A DNA stretch of 64,000 bases from Triops longicaudatus (GCA_022885665.1 JAGQDJ010000137.1:80577-144576), one strand, 5' to 3'. Shown: positions 38,408 to 51,166, counted from the first letter of the stretch. Notes: generated by a model from the letters alone, not told the origin. Translations and numbers: made by a program.

Positions 38408-39754
38408 AGTGGAATTTCTGCAATTGTTTACTTGAAGTTCAAACGAACTTGGAATGATCAAATTGGTTAATGGACTGATGCTGTTCCTACCCGTTTCTGG
38501 TCATTTATAGTTGAAGCGTCTTTTGTTCTTACAAGGATCCGCTCAAGTAGAAACTTGAACGGAGATGGCAACAAAATAGAAGAATCTAAGGATTTCTTTT
38601 TTAAAAAGTTTTTCCGGTATAGATTTCCTTTAGGATTCTGGGGAAATCTCTTGTGTCTTCTAGTAGAGAAGGGAAGTTTTTTCACAAAAAGGTTACAAAA
38701 CATTTGTAATAGGGAGTCAAACGGGATAGTCAAAACGAATTTATCAAAGCCACTTGCAATCCGACTATTTTCACACTTCGCTAAACATTGCTCGCTCAAT
38801 CTCTCTTCGTAGCTTCCTTGTTTATTCGATTATTTTTATAGTTCACAATAGTGATAAGCGCTAGATTTCGTAAATAAAGCTACTTCTATCTAGCATTGAG
38901 GATATGACACATTTTTCGGTTAGACATAAGAAAATTGGAGTTTTTTAAACTTAACTTGTGTAATTTTTTTCTTATTTTTTAAATGTCCTAGCAATTGGTT
39001 TCCCAATGTGGATAGATAAAATCCTCAAACGTTTCTATTCGACTTCCTGAAAATTAGATTTTGTTTAGTTTCGCTGTCAGCGTCAAATTCAGAAATGTGC
39101 TAAACCTTATCCAATTTTCATTTCCTCATTTATCGTAGAAACTCTCTATAGCAAATTGTGTGCTATAATTAATGAACATAAGCTCCACAGCTGTTTTTTA
39201 TATGCAAAAATATCCTTCTCAAAAGAGCTTTGCGTATATCGAACAGTTTTTCTGTTCCTAGGAGGTTCGTTACGATGAGATAGTACTGAAAAAAAAAATA
39301 CAAGTTAATTTCAATTTTGAAAATGCTAAATATACTTTTTAAAAAATATCTCGAATATACCCCCTTGGCATTAACAATAGGGTATTGCCACATTGGAATG
39401 AAGAAGCATTTTTTCGAGATCACCCGAAAATGAAATCGAGGGTCCCCGTAACATATACTGTACATATACGCATTTTCTGTCCCTTTAGTATTGTCGAGGC
39501 ATCTTAAATTGGTTCGAAGAATTGATTAAACCAGAATTCAGGGATACTTAATTTGTAAAAGTCTTTTATAAGCTATCGAAAGTAAAATTTTCCTGACGTC
39601 ACACGATCATGTATCCCTTTTGGCGAGATCGGCTCGTAGTTCGTAGTTCTGCGAACCGCAACTTTGAGTAAACCGTGAATCCTTTAAAACTGTTTACCAA
39701 GGGACCAAACAAGACGTGCACGTTGTGAAACACTTGTCGTACTTCACTTCATCA
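38408..39754. other. Divergent spacer, Ala/Gln-rich gene / GTF2H3
   Basis: 1.35 kb of AT-rich DNA between divergent starts, without any supported gene or repeat. Confidence 0.5.
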
Positions 39755-41003
39755 ATGGGAAGCCAGGAAGCACGATTACTAGGTGTAGTGATAGACAGCT
39801 CCTTGCTAAACTGCGTGGAAAAATGTAACACGAGCCATAGTAACCATATGCTCCAATCAGTTCTTGATGCTTTGCTCACCTTCATTCAAGCTCACGTTAT
39901 GAAAAGCCTCCAGAATAAGCTTGTGGTTCTTGGCTGTAATTCTTCTCGGAGGTATGCGGTTTCTTTAGGTTTTACAATTTCAAAATAAAAAATTGTGTTT
40001 TATATAGTGAAATATTGTACCCAACCCTGGAACCGAGCAATATCGGATCGGATGGACGGCACGAACTCTGTTCCGAAGTTGATCATGCATTGAGGACAAA
40101 ACTCGGTTCCATGCTACTTGAAACGTTAAATGACAATACCAAGGGCGATTCCCTTCTCGCAGGAGCTATGGCAAGAACTCTCTGTCATATGAATAAGTAA
40201 ATTTAGGTTAGTTAACCTTTCAGGAAAGAGTTATAATTTTAAATATTTTTGCAGTGTTACAAGAAACTTACCGCCGTCACAAAGTCTCAACAGCCGAATG
40301 TTAATCGTCAGTTCTAGCTCAGACAGTGCTCTCCAGTATATGACCTTCATGAACGTATTTTTCACGGCGCAGAAACATAATATCGTAATAGATGCGTGTA
40401 TGCTAGGTGCCGACAATAGTTTACTTCAGCAAGGAACTAATATTACAAACGGCCAGTACTTGGTCGTACCTCAGTTACAAGGCCTCCTGGAGTATCTCAT
40501 GGTAAAATTGACCTACTTTAACGATTCAATATATTTTTTTTTTGAAAAAAAATTATATATGTATTTATTGTATATTGAGGTGAAACGGAGATAATTTGTG
40601 AACAAGATGGTTAAATTTCTGTATCTTTCTATTCTAGTGGGTCTTCTTACCCTCACCGTCTGTTAGAGGACATTTATTGTTGCCTCCACCTAAGAAAACA
40701 GATTACAGAGCTGCCTGCTTTTGTCATCGTACTCTTGTCGATATTGGATACGTCTGTTCTTCGTGTCTTTCGAGTAATGAGCAAGAAAAAAAAAAGCAAA
40801 ATGAGCTGGAAATTTATTACCTGCTTTTCTTTTTTGCAGTTTTCTGTAAATTTAGTCCGATCTGCACAACTTGCCAGTACGTATTTTGTTAATTTTTCCC
40901 GATCGTTTTCTCACATTTTTTTAAAAAAAATTCCAGTGCCGTTTTCAAAGGCAATGCTCCTTTGCCAGTGAAATTAAAGAAGAAGAAGCCCCGTTTGGAG
41001 TAA
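39755..41003 (+). CDS. GTF2H3: TFIIH core subunit p34 (Tfb4)
   Basis: Structural subunit of the transcription and nucleotide-excision-repair factor TFIIH, paired with p44. Exons 39755..39951, 40008..40196, 40255..40501, 40638..40773, 40840..40876, 40937..41003 total 873 nt, 290 aa (human about 308). A von Willebrand A-like fold is indicated by LLGVVIDSSLL, then LLAGAMARTLCHMN, SRMLIVSSSSDSALQYM, MNVFFTAQKHNIVIDAC. The C-terminal zinc region has DYRAACFCHR, GYVCSSC and SPICTTC, and the chain ends KKKKPRLE. The first strand lacks the usual aromatic pair seen after the Asp in vertebrates. Start chosen at the first in-frame ATG. Convergent with the PKNOX gene. Confidence 0.94.
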
Positions 41004-42448
41004 TAATATTGTATATAAAGGTGAGTATTTGTATGTTTTATAACTCAGTACAGCGATAAATACATTGCTGTAAAAGCAAACGCAGCGTTGAATTTTTATT
41101 ATTAATGTTAGTCACTCCCATCAGTCACGTATAACGCTATACCTATCTCCCTGGCATACAGTAGTCGCTAATTGACGTTCCAGTTTAGTGGAAGTAAAGT
41201 TTCCTGTAGTCAGGCTCATTATAAATTACAAGCACTTTTACACTATGAAAGAACGCATTTTTTAAGGCTCTGATTGTTTGTACCGAATTCACCATATGGG
41301 TTAACGGTTATTTGGAATTGATGCAATGCGTTGGCTTAGTTTTGAGCCAAACTGCTAATACTCGTTGCAATACTTTTGAGGAAATCCAGTGAATACGGTC
41401 GGACCAAGTCTTTCTCGTTTGGCGCATTCCGCAACACCGTTAGGGAAAAGCAAGACTTCATCTAGTAATTTTGTACACGGTTCACTCTGTCCCCGAAGAT
41501 AACATAGGTTATGGCTTCGGTCCAGTAAACATGTTTACCATCTGCTGGTCAAGGAGTTCGCTGACAAACGACTCTTCCTCGTCGCTGGTCCATAGCTAAC
41601 CACTGCGCATTCGGACAGGATCTTTAAGCTCACGTTGTTAGTTGTCTGATAAATAATATTGTTCTAATTTTGGTTTCTCACTTGGCTATGGATTGGGTAG
41701 CAGTTTCCATTATTCGAATCGTACCGTATTTCGTACAGCGCGAAGCAGTCGCGGGGGGCGGGCCCCCCGGCCCCCTTCCCCCCCGAAATTATTTTCTTGT
41801 GTGCAAGTAAGCTCAGTGGCAGCATNNNNNNNNNCCCCCCCCCCCCCGAAAGAATTCCTGCCTGCGCCCCTGTGTCGATGGTACGTTTTCAGCGCTGTTA
41901 CCTTCATAATCGGTAACCAGGTAGCCTGCACAAGCAGCTCCACTTTTAGTTATTTATGCAATTAGCTTTTTGTTCATATTTTCTGTTTAAGAATGCTTGC
42001 ACATAAAGTTTTGCCTATGATAGAGAACAATTGGAAAGTCCTTTCATAACTGCCTGTTCTTTTTTCCCTTCTTTTCTTTTAATGCGCTAATAATAAATTA
42101 GTAATCATTCAAGTCAACTTTCTATAAAATAGTCTATTTTACATACACATGGTCAAGCCCAACGTATTGTCCAAATAAGTGGACGCATGCAGCAAAAAAA
42201 GAACGATGCCAAACAATCCCTTCTTCCCTTGTACACGTTTTCACTCACAAAAATGGAATATAATACAAATTACGTATGAAAATGGCCACTTGGGGAATAA
42301 TTTTTCTTGTACGTCGCGAGAAACCGATTGGGTCCCCGTCTGTAGTCTCACACTACGAGCCCAACATTGGCACGTCACAGCACTCCAACTTAGCCGTGCT
42401 CCGGTTTCTTAACTGCATTGTGGCAACGTGAACAACTGTTAATCCACG
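41004..42448. other. Intergenic region between GTF2H3 and PKNOX
   Basis: 1.4 kb between convergent genes. It contains the sequence gap and a G/C homopolymer repeat described separately; otherwise nothing recognised. Confidence 0.5.
41736..41872. repeat. G/C-homopolymer repeat around an assembly gap
   Basis: Bases 41826-41834 are N. The flanks hold long C runs and a GC palindrome (GGGGGGCGGGCCCCCC). The right end read on the minus strand starts CAGGGGCGCAGGCAGGAATT and the left end CAGCGCGAAGCAG, loosely similar, as in the ends of some hAT-type miniature elements. The outer 8-mers do not match, so no target duplication supports this. Confidence 0.35.
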
Positions 42449-44203
42449 CTAGGAGTCGAAGTCCCCCTCTCCTTCACTACCGCTTCCTGAACTCGTTGAT
42501 GCAGATTCTAAAGTTAAAGAAAAAGTTTTTTACTATAAAGCTAAATTTGCATGTTTTGTAAACAATTTTACCACTTCTAAAGTGTTTACCCGTCTTCTTG
42601 TGTTTCGCCGATTTTTTGGCTAAACCTACTCCTTCTGCTTGGGCTTGATCAATCATCGGCTGCAAAATTCGCCGTCTTGCGTTAATAAACCAATTGTTCA
42701 CCTGTAGTAACGTTAACTGCGTCTGCGAAGCCATGGCACGTTTTTCGTCTTCCGTAGGATATGGATGCTAAACACAAATGCTCCAAATTATTCCTAGCAA
42801 TATATTACCACTTATTCTGGTACTATTTTAATTACATGAAAGCGTGCATATCATACTGTAAAATAACGTGTTTTCTTTTAAGTCCATGAATAAGTCTCCC
42901 TCTTAAAAAAAAAGATAATCGAAAACGGCTGTTTACTTACCCCTAAATGTTGAAAGAGCCACGTTCGTAAGATAGCCGTGGCTTTCCGCGGCAGAACGCT
43001 CCGTTTCGATGTCTTCTTGCTGCCTATCTCATGTTCGGAGAAAGTATTTGAGCTATCGTCATCGTCTTCGGAGGAGCCACCAAATGTAGAAAGACCTATA
43101 AAAGAAAGGAAAAGTGTGAGCTAGGCAAAAGAAGAGCGAGACTGAAAGAAGGCGAAATGGTACTTTTATTGTAATGAGAGAAGGACGATTCTTTCCGGCC
43201 ATTAGCGTCATAGCTTTCCTTTCGATCCATGCCGGAAATGGGCGAATTCTCATAAGAATCGCCGTAACCCTGTGATAAAAAGGAAAGCTATAAGAAGATG
43301 GAAGCCAAAAGATGTTGACAGTAAAACAACTTACTTGGGAACCTATTTTACTCGTTAAACCATTATAAGATACTTTTTCTCCAGGTCCGTCCCGGTCCCC
43401 ACTTTCATAACCATCTTCGGTGCCACGTAAGAGATTATCACTGTGCATTTTCACTTTAAGGCAGCTGATGTACCGTTCACAAAAATCACTACACAACTCG
43501 TTCACTTTCTTCAGCTCCAATAAGTGAATACGGAGGACTTGAAGAGCTTTAACCATCTATACGTATAACAAATTAAAAAAGTACTATTTATTAAAGTGTC
43601 TTTGTCAATGAATAGGAAATCACTACCAGTCCATCGACTTCAGGGTTATCGGCCCAAAGGTTTTCGTTGTTGGTTCGATAATGCTGCAAAAACGCTTGCA
43701 TATCATCTCCTAGATCCGACTCGGACAGTCGATCGAAGTTGCCTTGAGTGGCTGCTTCACATCTTTCCAGCAAGATTGCTAACAATGGAAATAGAGGATG
43801 CCTTGCATAGAAAAAAAAAGTTAAATAAAAATATTTATGTTGAAAAACACATTCATTACCTGTACAGTGCTTGCTTGTCAGATTCAAACGTACTGGTGCT
43901 GCATGTATTTCCATTCAGGTTATCTATATAAAGGTTGCCAGAGCTGTCATGGGCTCTTTGTAACCACGCAGCATTTTCAGTTGTATTCTAAAGAAAGTAA
44001 ACAGCTATTAATTATCGTTACGCTTTCCAAACACAAAAAGTACACGAAAAGAGTGGGTAATAGTGATTTCTGAAACAAAAAAACAAACAAACCGGAACTG
44101 CAGTACATGGGGCATAAAAACCTCAAAAGGATGTTTGACAGTTTATTTCAAGAGTAGAAAACAATCTTACTTCCATGGTAACTATGCTAACTACATTTAG
44201 CAT
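42449..44203 (-). CDS. PKNOX: TALE homeodomain factor PKNOX/PREP
   Basis: DNA-binding partner of PBX/Extradenticle. Exons 44171..44203, 43860..43987, 43627..43801, 43335..43556, 43164..43269, 42941..43095, 42572..42767, 42449..42507 total 1074 nt, 357 aa. The MEIS/PREP N-terminal domain shows DKQALYRHPLFPLLAILLE then VKALQVLRIHLLELKKVNEL and CLKVKMHSDNLL. The homeodomain follows LPRKATAILRTWLFQHL with the three-residue-extended loop HPYPTEDEKR and recognition helix QVNNWFINARRRILQPMID. The sequences CLK-KMHSDNLL and ILQPM favour PKNOX over Meis/homothorax. A Ser/Glu-rich tail ends the protein, which is shorter than vertebrate PKNOX (about 436-470). The start is uncertain: ATG at 44203 or 44176, with an in-frame open stretch above. 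Confidence 0.9.
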
Positions 44204-44841
44204 CGACGTGCGGGCTAGTAAAGTTTGTAGAAAATTATCCCGGACGCTGAAAACACAAAATCGTCGCACATAAGGTAAACAATGCAACAACCTTGATGGC
44301 AACAACCACTAGTGGGCGTTCTAATAGCAAATTCCTACCACACCAGCGCTGCGCTTTTATGGTCTGAGCTCCGCTTTTTACACACCGGCTATGGGAGTTA
44401 GAGCACATCCCAGTGGGTGCAACTCTGGGAGTGCAGCGGAGTCCCATTTTAAGCGTGGGATACGTCGCGGTTTCGCGTAATTCGAGGATGACTTTCGAAA
44501 AATTCGTGTAAAATTTCGGAAATCTGCTCTCGGCATTCCTGATGAAAGACCAAATTCACAACAGTTCTGTAATGACACACAGCAATTCGACATACGTTTT
44601 GGATTGCAGGACTAATACACGAACAGGGGTTTAAATTCTAATATATATATATTTTTTTGCTTTGAATAGGTTTTTTTTTCATTACGTACTTCATGCTCAA
44701 AGCACATCAACATACTTTCTCTGTTACTATAGAAACTGAATTATCATCCAACAAAAAATCGCTAAAAACGTTCATAACGTAAATGTATTCCCGAGTACAT
44801 TTATAATAAGCTTTGTAAAATATCCTCTATATAAAAAGTTT
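44204..44841. other. PKNOX upstream / ACOX1 downstream spacer
   Basis: Contains a probable noncoding 5' exon boundary (acceptor just above 44249) for PKNOX and no other supported feature. Confidence 0.4.
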
Positions 44842-44847
44842 TTTATT
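44842..44847 (-). terminator. Candidate poly(A) signal for acyl-CoA oxidase
   Basis: TTTATT on plus, AATAAA on minus, 66 bp beyond the ACOX1 stop codon. Confidence 0.5.
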
Positions 44848-44912
44848 CATTAAACCCCATTATGAAATTAACTGATAAAACCCAAAATGTACGCTACAGT
44901 TTCAAGGCAGTT

Positions 44913-47900
44913 TTAAAGCTTGGCTTGGAATAGCTGTGACTGGATGTAATTGTGATACGATTTATGGACCTCGGTCGCATTTAGCGGGTTACGTTTGGCT
45001 TCGGCTAAGAGGCGATCATAAACCTGTCCATCCCAACAGCCCAAACTGGAGTTCAAAATCTAGAAAAGAACAGCGTCCTTAAACAAAAACCGAACGAAAA
45101 CTTTTTGAGTTTGCAGCTAACCTCGTCACAGAGATCAAAAGCATCCACAATAGCCACCGCTTGTTCCCTCAGCTGCGCAAAGAGGTTAGTCAACCTCCGC
45201 TGATAATCTTGAATGTGTTGTTCCGTAACGTGTGCATACATAAGGAAGTTGCCGGTGTATCGCAACACGTTGTCGATCAAGTGCACTTCGCACAAAATCG
45301 TCAAAATTTTTTTCGTGGAAACGGAAAGTTTCGCTTGGTTCAAATTGCACAAAAACTGACGAGCTACAAATGCTCTCATATGCGCCTGTCAAGAGAAAAA
45401 AGAGTTAATTGAAATAATCACAATTAAGCTCATGTCTAACCTGCGCCACTTGAACGAGAATCATAGCGGCACGATTCCAAGCCAAGTGCGCGTCTCCCAG
45501 TTCGGCAGTGTAACGATCAAGTTCGGACACAGCATGCCTCAAAAGCCTGAAACCGGAACGTAAGAGGAAGCACTTAATTACATGCCTGGAAACTTCGCCA
45601 GACACGAAATCAGAGCAAAACATTGTCTCATGTCATCTTTGACTTTAAATGCTTTTCAAGGGTTACATCACCCATTAAGTGTAAAACGAAATTATATCAC
45701 AACTTTTGAACGAAAACGCAATATAATAATAAAGAATAGCTGGGATTCTTTTTTTTCTGAATGAGTGAGAAAGGTAGTAACAAAGCGCCTCAGTGCGTGA
45801 AAGAAGCATTACCCTTGCGCAGCTTTCTCATGGAGGTTGACTAAATAGCCTAAGGGTCCTGCAAGTGGTTGCTTATCGCGATGAACGTTCTCTCTAAAGG
45901 CCTTCAGAAGGTATCGAGCTACTTGGAGCCATAGAACGGTATTTTCGCCCTCGTAAGTGCACGCCGCTGTGGCATGGGAGTAGAGACGAGGGAAATTGGA
46001 TGCAGCCATGTAACCGTGCCCACCGCAAGCCAAACGGCAAACTTCGATCCAGCTCGTCCCTTCCGAGCTGGTCAACGCTTTAAGACCACAGGACACCGCG
46101 TGCAACTACAAAACGGCAACGTTACTTAAAATCAGTTCCTTCCTCCGAACTTCAGATTCACTTACTTCTGGGAGTCCATCCAAATTACCGTCTTCCACAC
46201 TGTTAGTAACACGCTCGTACACATCGGATATATAACGCGCTGCTACATTGAAGGCAAACACGCCCGCCAAAGGTGGGAACAGTTTGCCTTGTTGGGTGAC
46301 ATAATCCAAAATCTGCGGTTCGCGCTCTCTGAAATCAATACCGCAAATGATTTAATTAGATATAAGCTTAAAATCTTCTCCATTTCTTTAAAGGTATTCT
46401 AGTACTACTCTAAATGCTTCTTTTCCTTCACTGATTTAACTCCTGCTGTCTTAATCTGTAAATATTACGAACACTAATTGGATTTTAATTTCATGAGATT
46501 TTTTAACTTCAGATTGATTTAATGAATTTAATAAGAATACTGATTTTACTGCTACATATCATAACTATTCGTTATTGCCGTATTTTATATTTTTATTTGT
46601 ACTTTGTTGCTTGTATATATGTTAATATTCTTACCCCGGTTTCATTTCGGACTGACGTCGAATAGCAGAATAGCGTATAGCGACTGTAACAGCTTTCTGG
46701 AGTTGAATAGTGACTTCTTGACAAATGGCCACACGCACGAAAACCATGGTTCCGTAACTCAACTTGGAAGATGGTGGAACAACGTAGCTTCCATCCTTCA
46801 GAAAATCGATTAACTCAGTTTAACACTTTCCTGGCCATAAAGTACCTTTAGAATTTGGGAATGTCGCATGAGCATATGCATGCGAGGAATACGGCATTGC
46901 TTGAACGCTAGAAAGCCGTTGTCATTGCACGAGAGGCCCAAACGAGGTCCAATTTCACCGACGTGAATACCGGGCAGAGGAATGTGCGTATTTTCGTCTC
47001 GCAACTGGACTAAAAAGGGATGAGGACCGTGGCATTTGCCTTGAGACCACAGCTGGGCCATGACCACTGCATAGTTGGCCGTTTTTCCCACTATAACAAA
47101 GACAAAACAAATAAACAAAAATAGAAGTTTTATGCTTCTTTGCCTTTAAGGCAGTGGTCGGCAACCTACGACCCGCGTACCCAATGTATCCGGCCCGCGG
47201 TGCTCTGACAGAGAATTATGTTTTACGCAAAGCGGCAAGTTTGAGGTACAAAAGAGCTCAACAAGTCTAATTTCTTTACAATTCAAGGGTAACGTTAATT
47301 AAAAGGGGATAATTTGTAAAAAAAATCCGTCTGTATGTTTTCCTTAAGTAATACTCAATTAAGTATTTCAATCAGCTAATCCGGCCCGCCTTCACCTTAC
47401 ACGTTTAGATCCGGCCCGTAGTCACCTCACATGGCTTTTAATAGCCCCTGAAGGGAAAAAGGTTGCCGACCCCTACTTTAAGGGGTTACTTACATCCTCC
47501 GGGCCACCATTTGTAAGACGTTTGTGTCGGGCTGTTTAAAACAAATTCTTCCGTTTCGGGATCGTAAGTGGCAGTCGTTTCTAACCCACGTAAAAACGTT
47601 CCGTGGCCCAATTCCGTTTGTGCATACGTGCCGATAATCTGGCACGTAAAAGCTTTAGCTAGCCACCAAGATTGTTGTTCTTCGTTGGCTTGGCCCATAA
47701 GGGCAGGAATAAACATAACGAAATGAACAGCCAACGGGTTTCCGTCTTTGAAGACTACCGAACCAATCCCAGCTCCCATCAGTGCCCTGAAATATTTTTT
47801 CGTGCGAAATGAGAGGGTACTCTGACACAGAAAGTTGCATCAGAAGAATGTCAAGAATGAGATATTCTCACCTCAAAGTTTCGACTTGTCCCAAAGGAGA

Positions 47901-48218
47901 AGCTTGTACCACCTTCATAGCACGACAAGCCTGCTGGACAGCATGGTCATACTTTTCTTCATGACTAAGGTAATCCAAAGGAATGGTTTCTTTGAACTCA
48001 GGGTGTGACAAGACCAACTCCTCTAGATGAAAAATAATTAGACGAATAACAAATAAAGCTTTCATAATAAAACCTAGTTGTCTTCGTTGTGCAGTTTTTT
48101 CTACGCTTCCGTCCAGGTAGTTTGTCAATTCTTCTTGATTAAAACTGCATTTTGATCGTTCCTTGGCTAAATCAGGGTGACAGGCTTGGGAAGGTTTTGC
48201 GCTATTTGGTGGCACCAT
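44913..48218 (-). CDS. ACOX1: Peroxisomal acyl-CoA oxidase
   Basis: FAD enzyme that makes trans-2-enoyl-CoA and hydrogen peroxide in the first step of peroxisomal beta-oxidation. Exons 48074..48218, 47872..48022, 47494..47786, 46846..47090, 46635..46795, 46166..46328, 45813..46105, 45441..45546, 45122..45385, 44913..45059 total 1968 nt, 655 aa (human 660). Key signatures are GTYAQTELGHGT, LETTATYDPET, SPTQTSYKWWPGG, IHVGEIGPRLG, LDYVTQQGKLFP, CGGHGYMAASNFPRLY and TYEGENTV with the catalytic Glu. The C-terminus AKL is a PTS1-type peroxisomal import signal. Splice phases agree throughout. Intron 47091-47493 holds a hAT miniature element. Head-to-head with REXO2. Confidence 0.96.
47152..47475. 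mobile_element. hAT-type miniature inverted-repeat element with 8-bp TSD
   Basis: 324-bp insertion in an ACOX1 intron. The left end reads CAGTGGTCGGCAACC and the right end, reverse-complemented, TAGGGGTCGGCAACC, matching at 13 of 15 bases. Both sides carry the same 8-mer CTTTAAGG (47144-47151 and 47476-47483), the target-duplication length of hAT transposons. The interior repeats ATCCGGCCCG words and has no transposase, so it is non-autonomous. The right duplication ends 10 bp from the splice donor at 47493. Confidence 0.9.
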
Positions 48219-48600
48219 ATTTTAAACACTTTCAATACCAATGCCCAGGTGGCTAAAAACTGAACGATGAGGAACAATACATTAGTTTAACCCACTAAGA
48301 TCGCTTAATTAGTACTTGTTTAGACTTTAATGATAAATACTTACACCGTAATTAAGCACACGTTTACTAATACACTTGCTAACGAAATACTATCTAATCA
48401 ACCTGGAAATCGCACTGATTCCCAATGTGAAGGCCACCTAATCAACACCGTTAATAGCAAGTCGACACACTGATAACTCCGCCCATGTCCAAAGTTTATT
48501 GTAGGAAAAATGCGCTCACTTGACTTTTCCTGTTTACCTTCTTCTTCACAAGCTACTGAGTGTGTCCATAAGCTCCTCCCTTTTCACCCCTTTCGAGACC
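48219..48600. promoter_or_regulatory. Candidate bidirectional promoter, ACOX1 / REXO2
   Basis: 382 bp between divergent start codons of a peroxisomal oxidase and a mitochondrial nuclease gene. Inferred from arrangement; no motif assigned. Confidence 0.5.
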
Positions 48601-50461
48601 ATGCTGCTAACAACCTGTCAAAAAAGCCTTAGGAAAATTTTGTTCAATTCAGTAAAAATTCTCCCTTTTCAAACCAAGAAATTTTGCAGCGAAATTGCCG
48701 TCGGAGAAATGTCCGCTAGTATTAACAACATTGTTTGGGTGGATTTGGAGGTATATGTCTAAATCATATTTTTAAATACAACTAATTATTTCATTTACAC
48801 GCATTTTCTGCGTGAGATGAATACAATGTGTTAGTAATCGTTTGATATCTCTTCCAAATGACTAGATGACTGGGTTAGATGACACGAAAGATCATATAAT
48901 GGAAATCGCGTGCTTAGTCACCGACAGCCAACTAAATATAATTTCTGAAGGAGTGAATTTAGTAATACATCAACCCGATTCGGTGCTCCAAACAATGGGC
49001 GAATGGTGCCAAAATCAACATACACAAGTAATATCGATTATTTTGTTCAAGGGCGACATAAAATTAACAGTTTGTTAGTCAGGTTTAGTTGAAGCCTGCA
49101 GAAACAGTAAAATCCCCGTGCAAGAAGCCGAGGACTCGGTATTGGCGCTTATAAAGCAGTACACCATTGCAGGTATGATATTTTGTTAAACCATTTATTT
49201 GAAGTCGGTTTTGGTAGACTTCCAGTGGTGAAGCAAAAACTATTAAACACGCGTCCGTAACTTGCCGAATATACTAATGCACTGGAGCCTCAGTTTACGT
49301 GAATACTTCGCGTCTAAGTCGAGTAGTATTCGCTTTACGGAGTCAACCATGAAGATTAACTTCATTCATTATTTTCCTGCATAAATCACAGACTTGTTGA
49401 CTGCAAAGCAAAATTGACAGCGCCGTTAATTTTATAACAGAATTCACAGAGCCATCGCAGAGGATGATGTGCCGATAGTCCTGGTAAAGTTGTTTTACTT
49501 GTCAATTTTAGAAGCCGGTTATGCTTCATTTTAAAGGAGGGTAATAAGAATACATCAGGGATAACTTCATCTGGTAGACAGTTCCAGATGGAAATAGAAT
49601 GCTGAAGGAAGCTACAAATCGTAGGCCGCTTTTGCCGGCTCGCTGAAAATCGTAGTCCTCCATTGGCGCATTTCTTAGTTGTTCCTTCTAAATTTGTTAG
49701 TAATCAGAGTAGATAAATTATTGTGTTGTTGCGTTGTTGCATTATGTTATTACAAGGTTTAAAATTCAGAATCAAGTGAATTTCGGTGCATTTTCGGGTA
49801 GAATCTCACTATTATGAGCCCTTTTAAACGAATTATCGGCTAAAGAGGACGGATTTTAAGGTCCGGAGTTATTTAAATGTTTGCAAAGGGCGTCTCACGT
49901 AATGAAATTCGGTTACATCAAACGTTTCTTTTTTCTGTTCTTCTTGGGTTTGCTGTAATGAAATTTTAACGTCTTCCGGTTCGAGTTTAGTATGGTTTCG
50001 GACAAGTGGGATTCTACTTTATTCCAAGTACTCGAGTTCTATTCTAAGTGAACTGTTCCCAAGCACATTTCTTTAATCTGGTTAAGCGTTTAATGAATGC
50101 AAATGTCAATAAAAATATCACCACTTATTATCTGTAGGCCAAAGTCCACTGGCTGGCAATTCTGTTGGCGAAGACAAACGTTTCCTTCAACGTTACATGC
50201 CTCGTCTCGTGAACCACCTTCACTACCGTATCATCGATGTTTCTACAGTCAAGGAACTCTGCAAGTAAACGAAAGTGTCACTATCTCACACCCGGAATTG
50301 CAATATATATTTTTTTTCTTTGCAGGAGGTGGCATCCGAAAGCTTTCCGAAATGTTCCCAAGAAAGCCTTGACGCATCGAGCCTTAGATGACATTAAAGA
50401 AAGCATAGAAGAACTCAAATACTACCGCCGAACATTTTTTGTTGATCCAACTACGTCATGA
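48601..50461 (+). CDS. REXO2: Oligoribonuclease REXO2 (DEDDh 3'-5' exonuclease)
   Basis: Degrades 2-5 nt RNA in mitochondria and cytosol. Exons 48601..48750, 48866..49027, 49079..49172, 50138..50264, 50326..50461 total 669 nt, 222 aa. The first 30 residues are basic and amphipathic (LRKILFNSVKILPFQTKKF), a likely mitochondrial presequence. DEDDh residues are visible: WVDLEMTGLD (Asp, Glu), PLAGNSVGEDKRFLQRYMP (Asp) and THRALDDIKESIEEL (His, Asp). RWHPKAF lies before the last motif as in the family. The 965-bp intron 49173-50137 is much longer than the others but no element in it was recognised. AATAAA follows at 50541. Confidence 0.95.
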
Positions 50462-50540
50462 TCATGCCTTTCTCATGTTTCCTTATTGTAGCTTTAGCCA
50501 AAGTTCAAACTTTCCCTGACGCGCAACCCATGTAGCGCAA

Positions 50541-50546
50541 AATAAA
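50541..50546 (+). terminator. Candidate poly(A) signal for REXO2
   Basis: AATAAA 80 bp after the stop, with a second at 50550. Confidence 0.5.
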
Positions 50547-51166
50547 GAAAATAAAGAAAAACTGCAATAAAATGTGCTCTTCACCTGTTCTGAACCTAAT
50601 CAAATTCTCCTTATCGGCTTATCACTTTTTTTTTCCGAGTCCTGTATCACCGATAACCAAGTCCTCGTTCCTATTCCGGCGTTTCGATTCCACGCGCCCC
50701 TCAAAGAATCCTAGCAAGTTCCTTTTCGCCCTTATCAAGCAAGTGCGTCCTCCTCATTCTCTTTATAAAAACGTCAAGTCCTTTCACAGGAGAACGTCAC
50801 TTTGTTTCATCAACCTCATTACACAATTCTTGAATAGTCTCTTAGCAACTGTACCGTTATTTACGCCCGAGTGACTAGTTCTTTTTTTTACATAAAAGCT
50901 TGTATTGCGTTTATGCCCCTGGGCAACATTCCCACCACCTGTCGTGGCTTACAACCCAAAAGAGAGACTCGGTCGTTTCGGTAGCATACGGTAAGGTAGC
51001 CTTCTCTTCCGTCGCGTCATTCCTACAATTGAGTCCCAAGACTTCAGAGCGCTCTCACCCGCCAACGCTTTCGGATTCCAAAAACGGAGCAACCGAGAAA
51101 ATTCCCACCAGAGTTCATAGTTGTAAAAGTTTGGTCCCAGTGGTACTCAGTTTTCGTGCCTGAGCC
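50547..51166. other. Spacer upstream of the PTB-domain gene
   Basis: About 620 bp holding presumed promoter and 5' UTR of the downstream plus-strand gene. No independent gene supported. Confidence 0.5.

Noticed and set aside
41736..41872. Complete transposon flanking the sequence gap
   Set aside because: Ends are only loosely alike and the flanking 8-mers differ; homopolymers and the gap prevent a firm call.
44300..44325. CTCF-like site (CCACTAGTGGGCG) above PKNOX
   Set aside because: One near-match to a degenerate motif is expected by chance and the binding specificity in this organism is unknown.
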